Counted from the first letter of the stretch, positions 38,965 through 51,289 are shown. The stretch: DNA of 64,000 nt from Plantago elongata (GCA_036897095.1 JAYMSP010000041.1:43441-107440), one strand, 5' to 3'. The notes: generated by a model from the letters alone, not told the origin. Numbers and translations are program-made.

Positions 38965-41577
38965 ATGAGGAAGCAGCAGCAACACAAATCCAAAAAGGCA
39001 GAGCGTGTTGGCACTGGCAAAATCACTCCCGTTCAGGTGGCTTTCATCGTCGATCGGTACCTCTCCGATAACGCATTCACTCAGACCAGATCCAGTTTTC
39101 GCTCCGAAGCTTCTCATCTCATTTCCAAATCGCCTGTCCGAGAAGTAATTGACTGATTCATTCTTCGATTCGTGTGTTTGTGTGTGCGTGTTAAATTATA
39201 ATCTGATTGTCTGATTGATCGATTTATTGATTTCTCAGTTTGCTTTGTGTGTGGATGTGATTTTTTGATTGATTTGTTTAAATTTTGAATGGATTAGGCG
39301 CCGAAGAGCTTGATGACACTGGGGGATATATTGGAAGAGTACGTGACGCTAAAGGAGAAGAAGCTCTTTGTCGAAAAAGAACAGTGCCGTTTGGAGCAGG
39401 AGAATCTCAGGGTCAAGAATTTTCTCAATGGGATGCACAATGTCATGACGGCTTACAATGCTGCTGGGCCGAATCCTGTTTATACCGCTTCACCGCAGCT
39501 GCTTCCGCCTGCCGTTGCTTGTGGGGCTAGGCCTCAGGATTCTGCAGTTATGGTTACGCCTGGAGGTATCGATTTTGGTCATGCCTTTTTTGGTAGAGTT
39601 GTCATGGAATTATAATGTTTTAGGAAATTCGGTGTTTTTGATTGTTTGGTGTTGTATAAATGGGACTTAGTAGATGATTATGTTACTATGTTTATGTTTG
39701 TATGATTGTGTCATGAAAGAATGTGTTTTGATTATGTGTTTTTTGATTGTTGGATATCACACAAATGGATCGTCGTAGAGGATTGATATGCTAAAGACTG
39801 CTTAGTTGCACATGGAGTTGTCGTGAAAGAATATGATTAGTTATACATATAGTTATCATGAAATTACAACTTTTGTAGTGAACTGGGCATTTTCTGGTTG
39901 CTTAATTTTTGTAATGAATTTGGTAGACAGTGATCATGAAACTATGTGTAAAGTTGCTCATTGAGTTATAATAAACCTACGTGATCTTAGTGAAATTTTA
40001 TTGCCTTGATTGTTGAATGTTAGTATTGGAATGAAGCTCTTTAGATGATGTTACTTGAGCTAAATTGCTGAAGATGCTTAAATCAGCTTACTTTCCATGC
40101 TTATTCGCGAATGCTTTGTGTACTTAGATGTGTAATGACCTCAACTCACTATGTTAACCAGTGCCAATCCCAATGTACAAAAGTCCAACAGTTTCTGTAT
40201 CAAGGCCTTTGAGTAATCGGACAGATGCCAATAACTTGTGCACCCCAGTTACTGGTCATGTAACTACGAAGAGGAAAGGATCCAAATCTGTATCTGGTGA
40301 ACCTTTGAAGGTGAAAAAATTTCGCAGCTGCACCCAACCCAAAGGTAATTTGCCAAAAGAGTGATCCTTTACCTGGTGTCTATTGATTGTTTTGGTGCTT
40401 ATTTTTTTATGCTCTGTTCTGCAGATTACCAATTAGCTACTCAAGTAACGAATGCTAATTGTGAAAATTATCAGATGAATTCTGTGATGCAGCCAGCCCA
40501 TCATGAAGTTGCTGCTCCTAGTGGTTCACAAGCTGCAGGGTCTAGTGTTGTTAAGTGTCTGTTCAATCAGAAACCTCAGTCGCCTCCTGTTAATTCTTCC
40601 GTTCCAAAGACACCTCCACAAGATTCTTCATCTGGATCTGATAAACCAAGGTCTCCATCAGAAATTTGTTCAACTGCTACTTGCAGTAAACAGATTACTC
40701 CTCAACACACAATGTCCACTAATCGTACTATAATCTCTTCAGAGACAATTCAAGTTAGCCCCACTAAACAAATATCATACTATTCGATAGAGAAAAACAG
40801 CTGCATCTCAACATGCTCACCTGTCAAGGCAAATACTAAGTGGTCTAATGTAAAAGGAAGGCTAAACTTTGATGCCAGCGAAGCGCCAGTACCAACCATC
40901 ACAGAGAACCAATCACCAGATGGTGGTAATTCTACATCTGAATCCGGAAAAGAAGGGAATGCTTACGATTTTGATATCCCGGATTTGGACGATTTTGGTG
41001 TAGATTTTGACCTTTCAGATTTCCTACTTCAGTTTGATATGGGAGGTGGGCTGGAATTACCTTCACATCAGGAACATAATTCTTCTCCAGACTCTTATAC
41101 AAGGTATATTATATACAGTATATAGCATCCTACAAGTATAGTCTCCTTATCAGTTAGTTTATTCGCAATCTGACTGATCTATATCCATTTCAGTGAGCCT
41201 TCTGCATCAGGAGATGTCATCTTTGATGGTAGGCAACAATTTTCATCGGAGATATCAGGAATTCTAAGTGACAAAGATATGAATGCAATTGGTAAGAAGA
41301 CATGGAAGCTGTGTTGGTACATAAAGAATTATTTCTTTTGAAATGCTGATCGGTTTGCCTTTACATGTACAGGTCCAGATTCCATCACAACTATGCGATC
41401 TGTTTCTAAATGCATCATTCTTAGTCCTGGTAATGTTCCATCCCGAATCAGTGTCTTCCAAATCGATGCTAAAAGTCTGTGCATCATTCTGATTCTTCTG
41501 CCTATTATATGGTTTACTTTGCAGTTAAAAGTCAGAGAAGCACTAAGGATCAGGAGAACACCCCTGCTAGAAACTGA
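38965..41577 (+). CDS. LisH-motif protein of unknown function with acidic C-terminal region
   Basis: Seven exons, join(38965..39144, 39298..39565, 40162..40344, 40425..41103, 41194..41291, 41373..41429, 41525..41577), with matching phases, give 505 residues. Residues about 17-48 (GKITPVQVAFIVDRYLSDNA...) form a LisH dimerisation motif, followed by a Glu/Lys-rich helix (LGDILEEYVTLKEKKLFVEK). The middle is Ser/Pro/Thr-rich and low complexity, with a basic patch (TTKRKGSKSV..PLKVKKF) that could be a nuclear signal. Near residues 389-418 lies an acidic-aromatic block (YDFDIPDLDDFGVDFDLSDF). LisH motifs mediate dimerisation in transcription and microtubule proteins; the acidic block resembles a transactivation segment, which is inference. 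An in-frame ATG at 38839 could add 42 residues; I prefer 38965 because the LisH region starts soon after. I do not recognise a characterised relative. Confidence 0.82.
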
Positions 41578-41923
41578 TTCCATAGTACAAGAGACTAATG
41601 AAGCTCACTGATACAATATATTTATTCGTCTTAGATTTGGTGCAGCTGATTTATAACCCATTTGCTGCATGATGTAAAGGCATTAGGAACATCTTTTGAC
41701 ATTATGTTTTTGCTCTGATCAGATTTAACATGGTGTACATGAAATGACAAATGAGTCATTTTGATCCTCTTCAACTGTGACTGCAATTATGCAGCCAGAC
41801 TCATTCTAACATAAAATCAATGAATGAAAACATGTTATCATTATATTTGTCCTGTGCAATTTACTTCTGGACAACATGGAATCAAATTACTTCTGTATGA
41901 TGCACTCGGATATGAAGCCACTT

Positions 41924-43531
41924 TTATGCCAGATACTCCTCTAGCTTTGTGATCTCATCTGGGCTTCCGACAAATATTGGTGTACGCTGATGAATCTGCA
42001 AAATGAAACTCATGATATTAATATGGAGTTGAGTTGAGTTTTGCGTGCCACTAAAAAATCACTGCAACGTCACAGTTTGCAACTTGCAAATGGTTTCATA
42101 TTATCCACATGCACTATTACCTTGTCAGGCTTGATGTCTAGTATCCTTCGGCGTCCATCTATTGCTTTACCCCCAGCCTGTTCTATCAGATAGCTCATAG
42201 GTGCACATTCATACAAAAGACGCAGGTTTCCACTCTTGGCATTTTTGTTGTCCGGATTTCCATATATACCACCTACAAGCAACATTCTATGAATCTCACC
42301 AACTAAGCAGCCTATGTAACGCCCCGAGTATGGCTTGCCATTCAGGCCTGGCTTTCTCAAGTCATCAAGGTACTTCTTCAATTTGTCATCAAACAAGTCG
42401 TAATTTCCCTCATTGAAAGAGTAAATTCTGTTAGACTTGGGGATTCTAATATTTTCATGTGTCAAGACAAACTCTCCGTATGTTGGATCCAGAGTGAATG
42501 CATGCACTCCATCACCTATGGAGATTGTAAACACCACCGAGCTTGAGTACAGGCAGTACCCTGCAGCCAGTAAGTTACTTCCTGGCTGGCAGACGCTAAC
42601 TATGCACTTCTCTTCTGCTTGACCAAGCTTTTTCGAACCCAAGAAAAATACATGTCATGACTCATGAACATATAGTTTTAGAAGATTTAAGTTTTCGAGC
42701 ATTTAAAACTGAGCTAGGAAGATTTTACCTCAGAATCATCATCATAGTTGACAAGGCATTGCTCATCAGGGCCATATATTCCAAAAATTGATCCAGTAGT
42801 TAAGCTAGTGTCAATGTTAGCAGAGCCATCAATAGGGTCAAAAACCACAATATAGTTTCCAGAATAAGTCTCTTCAACTGCAACAGGCACATCCTCTTCC
42901 TCTGATGCTATGATTCCAGTTCGTCCACTTGATCTCAAACAGTTGCAGAACAGCTGCAATTTTGCAATATCCATCTCAAAAAACCAGACTTGTATATAAG
43001 AATATGACATCCTATTCTTGCAATATGTAAATAGGCATTTAAAAGTCCTCATATAACATTGTATTAGAGTTATCTGAAGGAAACCACACCAACCTCGTTG
43101 GAAATGACGTCGAGTTTTTTCTGATCTTCACCCTGGACATTGACAGTTCCCTGAAGTCCAGTGAGATTTATGATGCTGGACCTCTGAAGCAAAGAAGCTA
43201 TCTGTTTGCAAGCTAATGAAATGCTGGATAATACAATTGTAAGCTCAGCATCTATATGGCCTGCCTGTTCTTGTTTCAATAGCCACATCGTTAAGTTCTC
43301 GATGTCATATCTGCTTTTCTTCTTTTTGACCTCGGCTTTTGCTGCTGGGGCTGTGGCTGTAGTTTCTTCTAGTTCAACAGCTTTGCAGCTGATTTTACGG
43401 CTGAAATCGCCTTTTGAACATGGTTGTCTGCCACCCGGTGTCAGGCGGAAGTAAGAAGGACATCGGCGGTTAGTGGAAGAGAAGGCGGAGCTTAGGTTGT
43501 TCCACCACAACGTTGGGACTCCTTCAGCCAT
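41924..43531 (-). CDS. Chloroplast fructose-1,6-bisphosphatase, diverged tandem copy
   Basis: Four exons, complement(join(41924..41995, 42121..42627, 42729..42953, 43094..43531)), encode 413 residues. Exons 2-4 have exactly the same lengths as in the neighbouring copy (225, 507 and 72 nt), proving tandem duplication. A transit peptide is followed by the FBPase fold: [54 protein letters not shown], the metal/substrate motif FDPIDGSANID, and CAPMSYLIEQAGG. The light-regulatory loop is present, with Cys212, Cys229 and Cys234 (precursor numbering), so thioredoxin control is expected. The enzyme dephosphorylates fructose-1,6-bisphosphate in the Calvin-Benson cycle. Oddities: the near-invariant DPLDGSSN reads DPIDGSAN, and an extra Cys pair occurs in LFCNC. 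The gene converges on the LisH gene (347 bp apart). Confidence 0.93.
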
Positions 43532-44337
43532 TTTCTATTTTTGGTGTGTTGGATATTTGTGTGTTTAAAACAGGACCTGCTTATCTTTCTTTTTTTGCCA
43601 ATTGTGTGAACAAGATTTGATACAGATAGAACTAATGGGTCAGTGCACATAAAGCCCTTGAAAAGACTGTCAAACTTCACATGAATAGATGATGACTTGC
43701 AAGTTTATAGTTTATACTCTTTGTTCAGATCTTAATATATTACCAACTTCCATCAGCTCTTATAGCAAAGGCTTTTGAACGGATCATAACTCGTTATTCA
43801 GATCACAGGTGCAAAAGTTTGTTTCCATATTGAATTCCGGGCATTCAGTTCACAATTAATTACCTACTATCCTACTTTACACCAAGTTATGATACATTTT
43901 ACATGAACAAGATTTCCTTCAGAGTTCAGAGTATATGTGAAATTGTATGCGAGTCGAATATCATTTCACGAAGTTACTCTCCATGTCTCCAGGAGTAGGC
44001 TAAATTACCAAAGCTAAACTAGCAATGGTAAGTTAGTATACGTTCAAGCGGAATTGTGCCAGGAGTCGAAAAGGCCTATTTAGCAGAATTTACCAGGAGC
44101 TGAAGTACAACTTATCATGAAAAGCTAACCAGCAATTTAGAAGATCAAGAGTGTGTTTTCATTAGCATTGATTTAAACGGAATGTATCTTGACAGCCTTG
44201 ATACCTCGATCACTTCAGTTCCAAAATTTTACAGGATTTACGATCAAAATTCATAGAAACATGTAGCAACAACATAGATCAAACGTTCTCTGATCGTGGG
44301 GAAAAAAAGGAGAACTTATGAACAATTACATTATGTT

Positions 44338-46438
44338 TTAAGCTAGATATTTCTCTAATTTCTCCACTTCATCCACACTTCCAATGTACAATGGAACTCG
44401 CTGATGAATCTGCACAACAAAGTTCCATATTTTAGACACGAAATCCCACAACATAACATAAATGAGCTATACAAGTTCATAACAAATGAAATACTAACCT
44501 CAGTTGGCTGAATGTCAAGAACTCTCTGATGTCCATCAGACCCTTTGCCACCAGCTTGCTCCACGATAAAGCTCATCGGAGCACACTCATACAATAGTCT
44601 CAATTTTCCGTTCTTACTCTTTGCGTCCCTCGGATAACCATAAATTCCACCGTACAACAGAGTTCTGTGGAAGTCACCAACCAAACTACCTATGTACCTA
44701 GCAGAGTAAGGCTTGCCACTAGGACCAGGGTCCTTAAGGTCATCCATGTACTTCTTCAACTTATCATCCCACATCTGGTAGTTCCCCTCATTAAACGAGT
44801 AAATCTTGCCTGATTTAGGTATCTGAACGTTCTCTTGAGTAAGAACAAATTCCCCGAACATAGGATCCAGTGCAAAAGCAAACACACCCTTGCCTATGGT
44901 GAGGACAAATATGACTGAGCTTGAGTACATGCAGTATCCAGCAGCAAGAAGGTTACTTCCAGGCTGGCACACGTTCACAACGCACCTTTGTGTCTCACTG
45001 TCAAGCTGAAAAACACGAAAATAATCCTCACACTCATACACTGGTACACATAGTCCACAATCAGCACACAATATCATGAGCTTCTAAGCTAGTACAGAAC
45101 AGTAGATTTAGCATCTAAAGTAGCTGGCAAGTTCACAAAACCAGTAAATAAAATGTATTTAATCACGAAACTAGAACAACACCATTTTCCTTCATCTAAG
45201 TAGCTGATAAGTTCACTCACAAGACATTTAGAATTGAAGAGTAAGTGTTGGGTATTCACCGTGCCATCATCATCGATGTCAGCAAGGCACTCGTCATTGG
45301 GACTGTATATCCCGAAAATCGAGCCAGTTGAAACTGCTGCATCAATGTTTGATGATCCATCAAGAGGATCAAACACAACAATGTAGTTGCCAGAGTAACT
45401 CTCCTCTACAGCCACAGGCACATCCTCTTCTTCCGATGCTATAATCCCTGTCCTTCCGCTCGACCTCAAGCAATTCGAAAACACCTGTTTTCAAACATTC
45501 ATAACCAATTTCATCTGTCAGCGCTTCTTCATGACCAAGCCAATTCACCCGCATACATAATCATAACAAACTAGCTTACTTAAACTATAGAGCACACACA
45601 TTCCTTTATAGTTAGCCTAATTTCTGTACATCTCTAGATTAATCAAGAACTGAAAACAAACCACCACTTGATCTAACATTTTCAAATTGAAAGATTCCAA
45701 AATTCCAAACATTTCAGTTTTCAGCTCATTGTGATGATATTAGTCTTACATTCGATTCTTTGAAAGACTTCACTTTTATCCACTATATTTGCAGTTTCTT
45801 ATCCTAAAACAGAACAAAATCAATTTGATCATATAAGTCCGAAAAATTCCTAAACATTTCAGCTCACAGTGATGAAATTGATCTCAAATTTCGACTTTCT
45901 TGAAGACTTTAACTTTATCCACTTAATTTGCAGGTTCTTATTCAACAACAGAACAAAATGCTGAGATTCTAATCCATTTTGACCGATAAGTCGAATAAAA
46001 ACAACATACCTCATTGGAGATAACATCAAGCTTCTTCTGATCTTCACCCTGAATATTAACAGCCCCCTGAACACCAGTCAAGTTAGAAATACTAGCCCTC
46101 TGAACCAATGAAGCAATCTGCTTACAAGCCATTGAAATACTAGACAGCACAATAGTAAGCTCAGCATCAATAGTCCCTGCTTGCTCCTGCTTCAACAGCC
46201 AATTCGTCAACGTCTGAATCTCGTACCCGCTTTTCTTCTTCGTCTCAGAGCCTGCTGCCACCGCCATGCACCGGACACTGCCAGCGCCAGACGCGTGCAT
46301 TAGGCGCCTTCTGGCGGCAATGGGGGTGGTGGTTATGGAGGTCTGTGTGCATGACTGGATTGGGGAGAAGCTGGAGATGGACTTTGAGGTGGAGAAGAGA
46401 TGGTTTGATAATGCTGTTGCAGTGGAAGCATTAGCCAT
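44338..46438 (-). CDS. Chloroplast fructose-1,6-bisphosphatase (redox-regulated)
   Basis: Four exons, complement(join(44338..44409, 44499..45005, 45260..45484, 46010..46438)), encode 410 residues. A Ser/Thr-rich transit peptide ends near [20 protein letters not shown]. Canonical motifs follow: [23 protein letters not shown]-type junction [65 protein letters not shown] and the end [23 protein letters not shown]. The plant plastid redox insertion is complete, with Cys209 (NDEC), Cys226 and Cys231 (RCVVNVC), the positions controlled by thioredoxin f. All this fits the Calvin-Benson cycle isoform (cpFBPase I, Arabidopsis HCEF1). It is head-to-tail with the diverged copy at 41924-43531, about 0.8 kb away. 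The ATG at 46438 is the first in frame and precedes the transit peptide directly. Confidence 0.95.
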
Positions 46439-46762
46439 GGCTGAATTTCTTGGAGGGTTGGAAGTGATGAATTGTGATGATGGTTCTGTGAGGTTTGGTT
46501 CATTTCTTGATCTTTTTTCTTGTTTTTTTTGGAGGGATTGTGTTTTGTTTGTAAGGCTGGTAAAGATTTGAGATTTGAAGGGTCCTACTTATCCTAGATT
46601 TGGGCTTTGGAGGAGTATCAACTTGGTATAAACTGGTCTTCTTATGTTAAATAGAAAATGTATTCAAGTTTGGATTTCACAATGATAACTCTTGTAAGCA
46701 CCTATCCTTAATTTCTTTTTTATAAGTATTTATAATCGTATATCCTACATGCGATAAATTCT

Positions 46763-46892
46763 TAACTTTAGTATTTAACATTTTGAAGAATTATATCTAG
46801 GTGGTTGAGCGGAAAGAATAAAAAATTTAACTTTAGTACTTAGTATGTCGAAGAATTATGTTTAGGTGGTTGAATGGAAAGAATAAACAAAT
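46763..46892. repeat. 65-bp tandem repeat, two units
   Basis: TAACTTTAG starts two units at 46763 and 46828. Both continue through GAAGAATTAT and AGGTGGTTGA to GGAAAGAATAAA, with scattered mismatches. Non-coding; it lies about 330 bp upstream of the FBPase ATG. Confidence 0.8.
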
Positions 46893-47511
46893 GCAACCGA
46901 GTAATATTTTAAATTTATTTGTAATTTATTTGTAATGCTGATAAACCTTGAATCAAACACGAGAAGTGATTTCAGTGGCAAGCCAACTTGTCAAGGTCAA
47001 GTTGACGGTATTTAAGGTGTGTATATGCACAAAGCAGAAAATTATGAGCCGGTAATGTTTTTGAATTAATAATTCAAAAATGAGTGTTGCATCATTGCAC
47101 TCTATATATGATACAACAAAATATATATATTGTTTCACTAAATGTACAAAAACTGTATAATTTGTATTCTAGGACAGTTCAAGTCGTTATTTCTAAAGAT
47201 TTTGTTTTCCTCGATAGTAATTTGAAATTTGTTCCTCAATTGGACCTTGGGCAGAATATTCCCTCCATGATGCAACTTCTTGGGACAAACCCAAATGTGT
47301 TGGTGGGCCTAGTTGGGTGTGTGTTGGGCTGTACGGCCCAGTAGGCTCCATAGCTCAAGTGTAGGATGCTCGAAGTTGAGCTAGGTGACTCGGGTTGAGC
47401 TTTACCACATGATTGAAGTTCCTGGATCGGGGTTGATGTTGTTGTGGTCGAACTAGTTGTTGTTAAGGTCAAGTTGCTCATGCAAGACTTGATCTATGTT
47501 TAGAATAATAC

Positions 47512-47597
47512 AACGGATCACAGCTCAGTTAGTAAGATGCTTCACCTCTAACCAATAGGTCGGGTTCGAGTCACTATTTAACCGTTTCAAAAAATTT
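47512..47597 (+). repeat. tRNA-derived SINE-like copy 3
   Basis: CAGCTCAGTTAGTAAGATGC (box A) and GGGTTCGAGTCACTA (box B, near consensus) are followed by TTTCAAAAAA. It aligns along about 75 bases with the copies at 27345 and 32757. The sequence cannot fold as a complete tRNA cloverleaf, and no acceptor stem pairing was seen. Confidence 0.65.
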
Positions 47598-48967
47598 ATG
47601 TTTGAAATAGAATTTGAGTGACCTTGTCCCAACTCAAATTGATTTTTTTTATACAAAAAATTCGATTTAGTTGGGAAGTTAACCGCTCAAGCGCTATGCG
47701 AAACAAGCATAAATCTTCCAACATGAGCCCAAGTGACAAGTAACTTCTTATATTTGTTTTTCCTTACGCTTCCATTTTGTTTTGTTTTTGCAAAGATATG
47801 ATGTTGAAAAAATCACATAACTATGTATGAATTAAAAAAAAAATAATTTCTTCACCGATCGAGCTTCGAGCTTGTAACAAGATTCACGAGTAAAGCTTTT
47901 CTCTACTTCATTTACATTCTGATTGTCGTATCCTAAAAATTTTCATACCGAAACTATTTAGGTCTTGGACAAATAATTAAAGACACAACCCATTCTACAA
48001 TTCTTTTCCTCTAATTATCATGCAATTGTTTGAAGGTTGTTCATAATTGAAATAGTACAAATATTACTCATTACATTTTTATATATTATGGGTCTAGATC
48101 CATAGCCGTACCTTGTTAAATCCGGATCCATACCCTACAAGAGTAGAGGATTTTGGTCGGTATATAAATGGATCTTTAAACATATTCGAGGTGGGTTCAA
48201 TTTCACCCATTATTTATGTTTGACGGGTTCTTCCTTTAGCCCCTTAATTAGTTCTGATGACTTTTATTAACAAGAACTTCTGACCTTGTCAACGTGAAGT
48301 ATATTCTGATCTGCCTTGCTAGCTAGTACTCGGGAAGACTTCAAATCAACAGGACACCCCAACACGTCGTCATGGTCGATTAAACTTTGCAATCTGTGAT
48401 CTCCTCTTTCATTATTCCTAATTCTAAGCATTACGGGCAGATCCTATACACCATTTATCTAATATGTTTCGGAAAATTTGTAATAAACGATGTATCATAA
48501 AGCCTGCATTATATTTATTCCGTTTCAAATTAACCTTTCCGCCTGACCGTGTATTAGTATTACATAGCCCATAGTTCTTATATTGTATATACAACTTTGC
48601 AATAGAAAAACTTGCACAGAGAAATTCCAAAGAAATTTCTAGCTAGACTAAAAAGTCAGTCTCCGGCATTTATTCCTTCTCTTTAACTCACCAATCGTAC
48701 CAAGTTGCCCTCGCAATACGCAAGAAGTTTCATACTTTTAGAGAATTATTAACAATTTGTAAAGCCACCAAAAAATTCCCATTAATGTCAAATTAAACCC
48801 ACCCTTCTTCCTATCAAAATATCTATATTGTTGATAAAATAATTCTTTTTAATTTATATAAAAAAATACCAATGTTAATAATAATTGTACAAAATAAATA
48901 AGGTTACATTGTTTGAATATTCATAAACTGGACTGCGGAAGATCCAGTTTTCATTTTATCAAATTGC

Positions 48968-48991
48968 GCGTTGATAAATACATGCTACCAA
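48968..48991 (+). promoter_or_regulatory. Conserved upstream block of PAR1 gene 1
   Basis: A 24-bp block, GCGTTGATAAATA followed by CATGCTACCAA, lies 242 bp upstream of the ATG. Nearly the same block is found upstream of the other two PAR1 genes (60889 and 63099). It is therefore either a shared regulatory element or residual duplication similarity; the surrounding promoter sequence is much less alike. Confidence 0.6.
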
Positions 48992-49080
48992 TTAGTCCAC
49001 TATGAAACATTTAACTAACAACTAGAGTATTTTACTCCTTTAATGAACATCCTCCATCAACTCTTCATTTCACACGCACA

Positions 49081-49088
49081 TATAAATA
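49081..49088 (+). promoter_or_regulatory. TATA box of PAR1 gene 1
   Basis: TATAAATA, then AGCACCTC, 129 bp upstream of the ATG. All three PAR1 genes have TATAAATA followed by a few bases and an ACCTC string. Confidence 0.7.
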
Positions 49089-49209
49089 GCACCTCCCATT
49101 CACAACTTTTCATCAATACAAAACTTACCACAATTGATCATTCACTATTGGCATAAACCCCAAGAAGACCAAAGTGAAAAGGAAAACACACCATCCAAAG
49201 CAAAGATCA

Positions 49210-50022
49210 ATGGCTTCCTCAATGAAAATTTCTTTGATTCTCTTCCTCGCTTGCTCCTTCCTTGTCCAAGGAATCCTAGGTATTCATTCTTTTCTCACAC
49301 CTCGTGTACCACCACTGTAAATTCGTATCATCTCAACATGATTATTTTCATCAACTAACCTGCTCATCTTTTTATAAATGTAGCCGATGTGATCTGCGAG
49401 GACTTGGGTGCGGAGAAGTGCTCCTTCGCGATTGCATCGTCCGGCAAGAGGTGTGTGCTCGAGAACTACAAGAACGATGAAGGGAGTCTTGACTACATGT
49501 GCACGACATCAGAGGTGGTTGTGGAGCGATTGTCCGGATACATTGAGACCGATCAGTGTGTCAACGCATGTGGCGTTGACCGTAAATGGGTTGGAATCTC
49601 ATCCGACGAGTTCTTGGCCCCGGAGTTTACCAATAGTCTTTGCTCCCCTGCTTGCTATCAGAATTGCCCCAACATTGTTGACCTTTACTTCAACCTTGCT
49701 GCTGGTGAAGGTACTGAAATCTAACCGGTTCTTACCGTTCTTTCCTTTTAAAATGCATATCATACATATGACTAATCCAGTTTTAATTTTAAGCAGCGGT
49801 CTCCTTTCACAATGATTTATAAACATATTTTACATTTCCCTTTTGGTTCTATAAACTTATTAGATTATCATCGTTGAAAATGCAGGAGTGTATTTGCCAA
49901 CTCTCTGCGAGAAGCGAAAGGTGAGCTCTCACCGTTCCATGATGGAGCTTTTCAGCAGCAGCGGTGCTGCCCCCGGTTCGGTTGATGCTCCCGCTCCCGC
50001 TTCAGCTCCTGCTCCATTCTAG
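49210..50022 (+). CDS. PAR1-family secreted Cys-rich protein, gene 1
   Basis: Three exons, join(49210..49279, 49384..49710, 49886..50022), give 177 residues. An N-terminal signal peptide (MASSMKISLILFLACSFLVQG) precedes a domain with ten cysteines: [74 protein letters not shown] and LPTLCEKRK. This is the PAR1 (photoassimilate-responsive protein 1) family, first described in tobacco as a transcript induced by sugar accumulation and virus infection; the biochemical role is unknown. The C-terminal tail (APGSVDAPAPASAPAPF) is Ala/Pro-rich like an arabinogalactan-protein segment and may carry O-glycans. Introns sit after the signal peptide and before the last conserved Cys. Paralogs at 61146 and 63321 share exon 2 length exactly (327 nt). 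Confidence 0.92.
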
Positions 50023-50296
50023 ATGCTTCTAATCTAAAGGCATTGCTATGAGAGTCGCAGGCTCCATACTAATCTTTTATGAGTCATGCGGATGTAGAAG
50101 AAAATGATGCCATATATTAATACAATATATAACTTATATACATATATTTGCTAATTAAACTTTTTTGGTGTATCGTTTTAATACTTCAAGGGTTTTTGTA
50201 TTGGCTATTCTTTGGAAATACTCTAATCATTTTGTTATATATTATGTCTTTTATTGTCATTGCAATATTTCCACTGCAATAAACCCCGTGAAATAG

Positions 50297-50575
50297 TGTA
50301 TATTGAAGGGGTGGAATTAAAACTATTTTTCCTACCTCTTTTCATTCATCAATCTCCTATATATATACAAGTATGTATAGCTAGATATAATAAGGAATTC
50401 TAATTCAATAATATTTTTAAGTACTAATATTAAGGAGCCCTAATCTAATTATACTTCTAACACTCCCCCGCAATCAAAACGGGAGTTTGATGAACGTTGA
50501 GAATGTCCTGTAAAACATTAAACAATACTTGTAGAAGTCCTTTGGTGAAAAATTGACTCATAGGTAAGAATCAAT
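50297..50575 (-). mobile_element. 3' end of a copia element (pol tail, purine tract, LTR)
   Basis: On the minus strand the frame ending about 50462 reads FFTKGLLQ...AGEC and stops, the usual end of a copia pol (ADxFTKxL...GGEC type), followed by GGGGGAGTGTTAG, the purine tract and LTR start. The LTR (TGTTAGAAGTATAATTAG...) runs leftwards on the plus strand from 50461 to perhaps 50297; its end is not certain. It does not match the LTR at 52509-52809, so it belongs to a different element. Confidence 0.55.
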
Positions 50576-51289
50576 AGATTTCATTCATGACGTTCTACGT
50601 TGATGTTGTACGGGAGCAGGCGAGGCAAAAGGTATGACCGAACGATGGACGATACCATGGGCAGTTGGTTATGGGCAACGACAACCCAAATATTGTACTC
50701 TACTCCAGTGAGGTGCTCGAGTCTGCAAGAGTCGGGTGGAAGAAGTTTACCCAGAGCAAACATCCAAAATAAGAGAGAATATAATGCCACACAGAGGTGG
50801 AAAAAGAAGGATCAATAAGTGATCGCATAGAGATAGTCCTGAGTAGGCAGAGAGAGGTCAACATGTGACCACAATAGTCCAAGATACAACGGAGTAAGAG
50901 CTTCAGACAGCTAGCTCGAACGACTGGATATGGAACAAAAAACTCGTGAACTCTAACCACAAAACAAATTTCAGACTAGGAAGCTGTGTGGGATGGCCTG
51001 GTGGCGCGTCAAGTTGATTTGGGGATAAGGAGAACCCTTTTGATTAGGACGTGCGACTTTAAGAACTTAGTCTGATCTCGAAAATGAGCAGATACAGTTG
51101 CTCGAAGAAGTCGATGACGCGTGATGAAAACGCAATAGTAGACTGAAGGAGAAGAAACAACTCAACTGCATAAAAAGAAGAGAAATCCACTGCGTAATCA
51201 AAAGAAGAAGATATTGGGTGACAAGCAGGTAAATATCAATCAAAATAGGTTTGGAAATAAAAAAATAAAATTAAACTCTGACATTTTTA
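50576..51289. other. Unassigned TE-like sequence
   Basis: Located between a copia 3' end and a CACTA terminus. No domain was recognised on either strand. It may be the interior of the CACTA element or a decayed pol region. Confidence 0.35.

Larger units (their letters stand above)
46572..48967. other. Intergenic region
   Basis: The first part holds the promoter of the FBPase gene. The rest contains the 65-bp tandem repeat (46763), a SINE-like copy (47512) and AT-rich DNA. No gene is supported; short frames at 47084-47344 lack domains. Confidence 0.55.

Noticed and set aside
50576-50960. Overlapping open frames on both strands near the copia 3' end
   Set aside because: No domain could be recognised, and their position between two transposon pieces suggests decayed element sequence.
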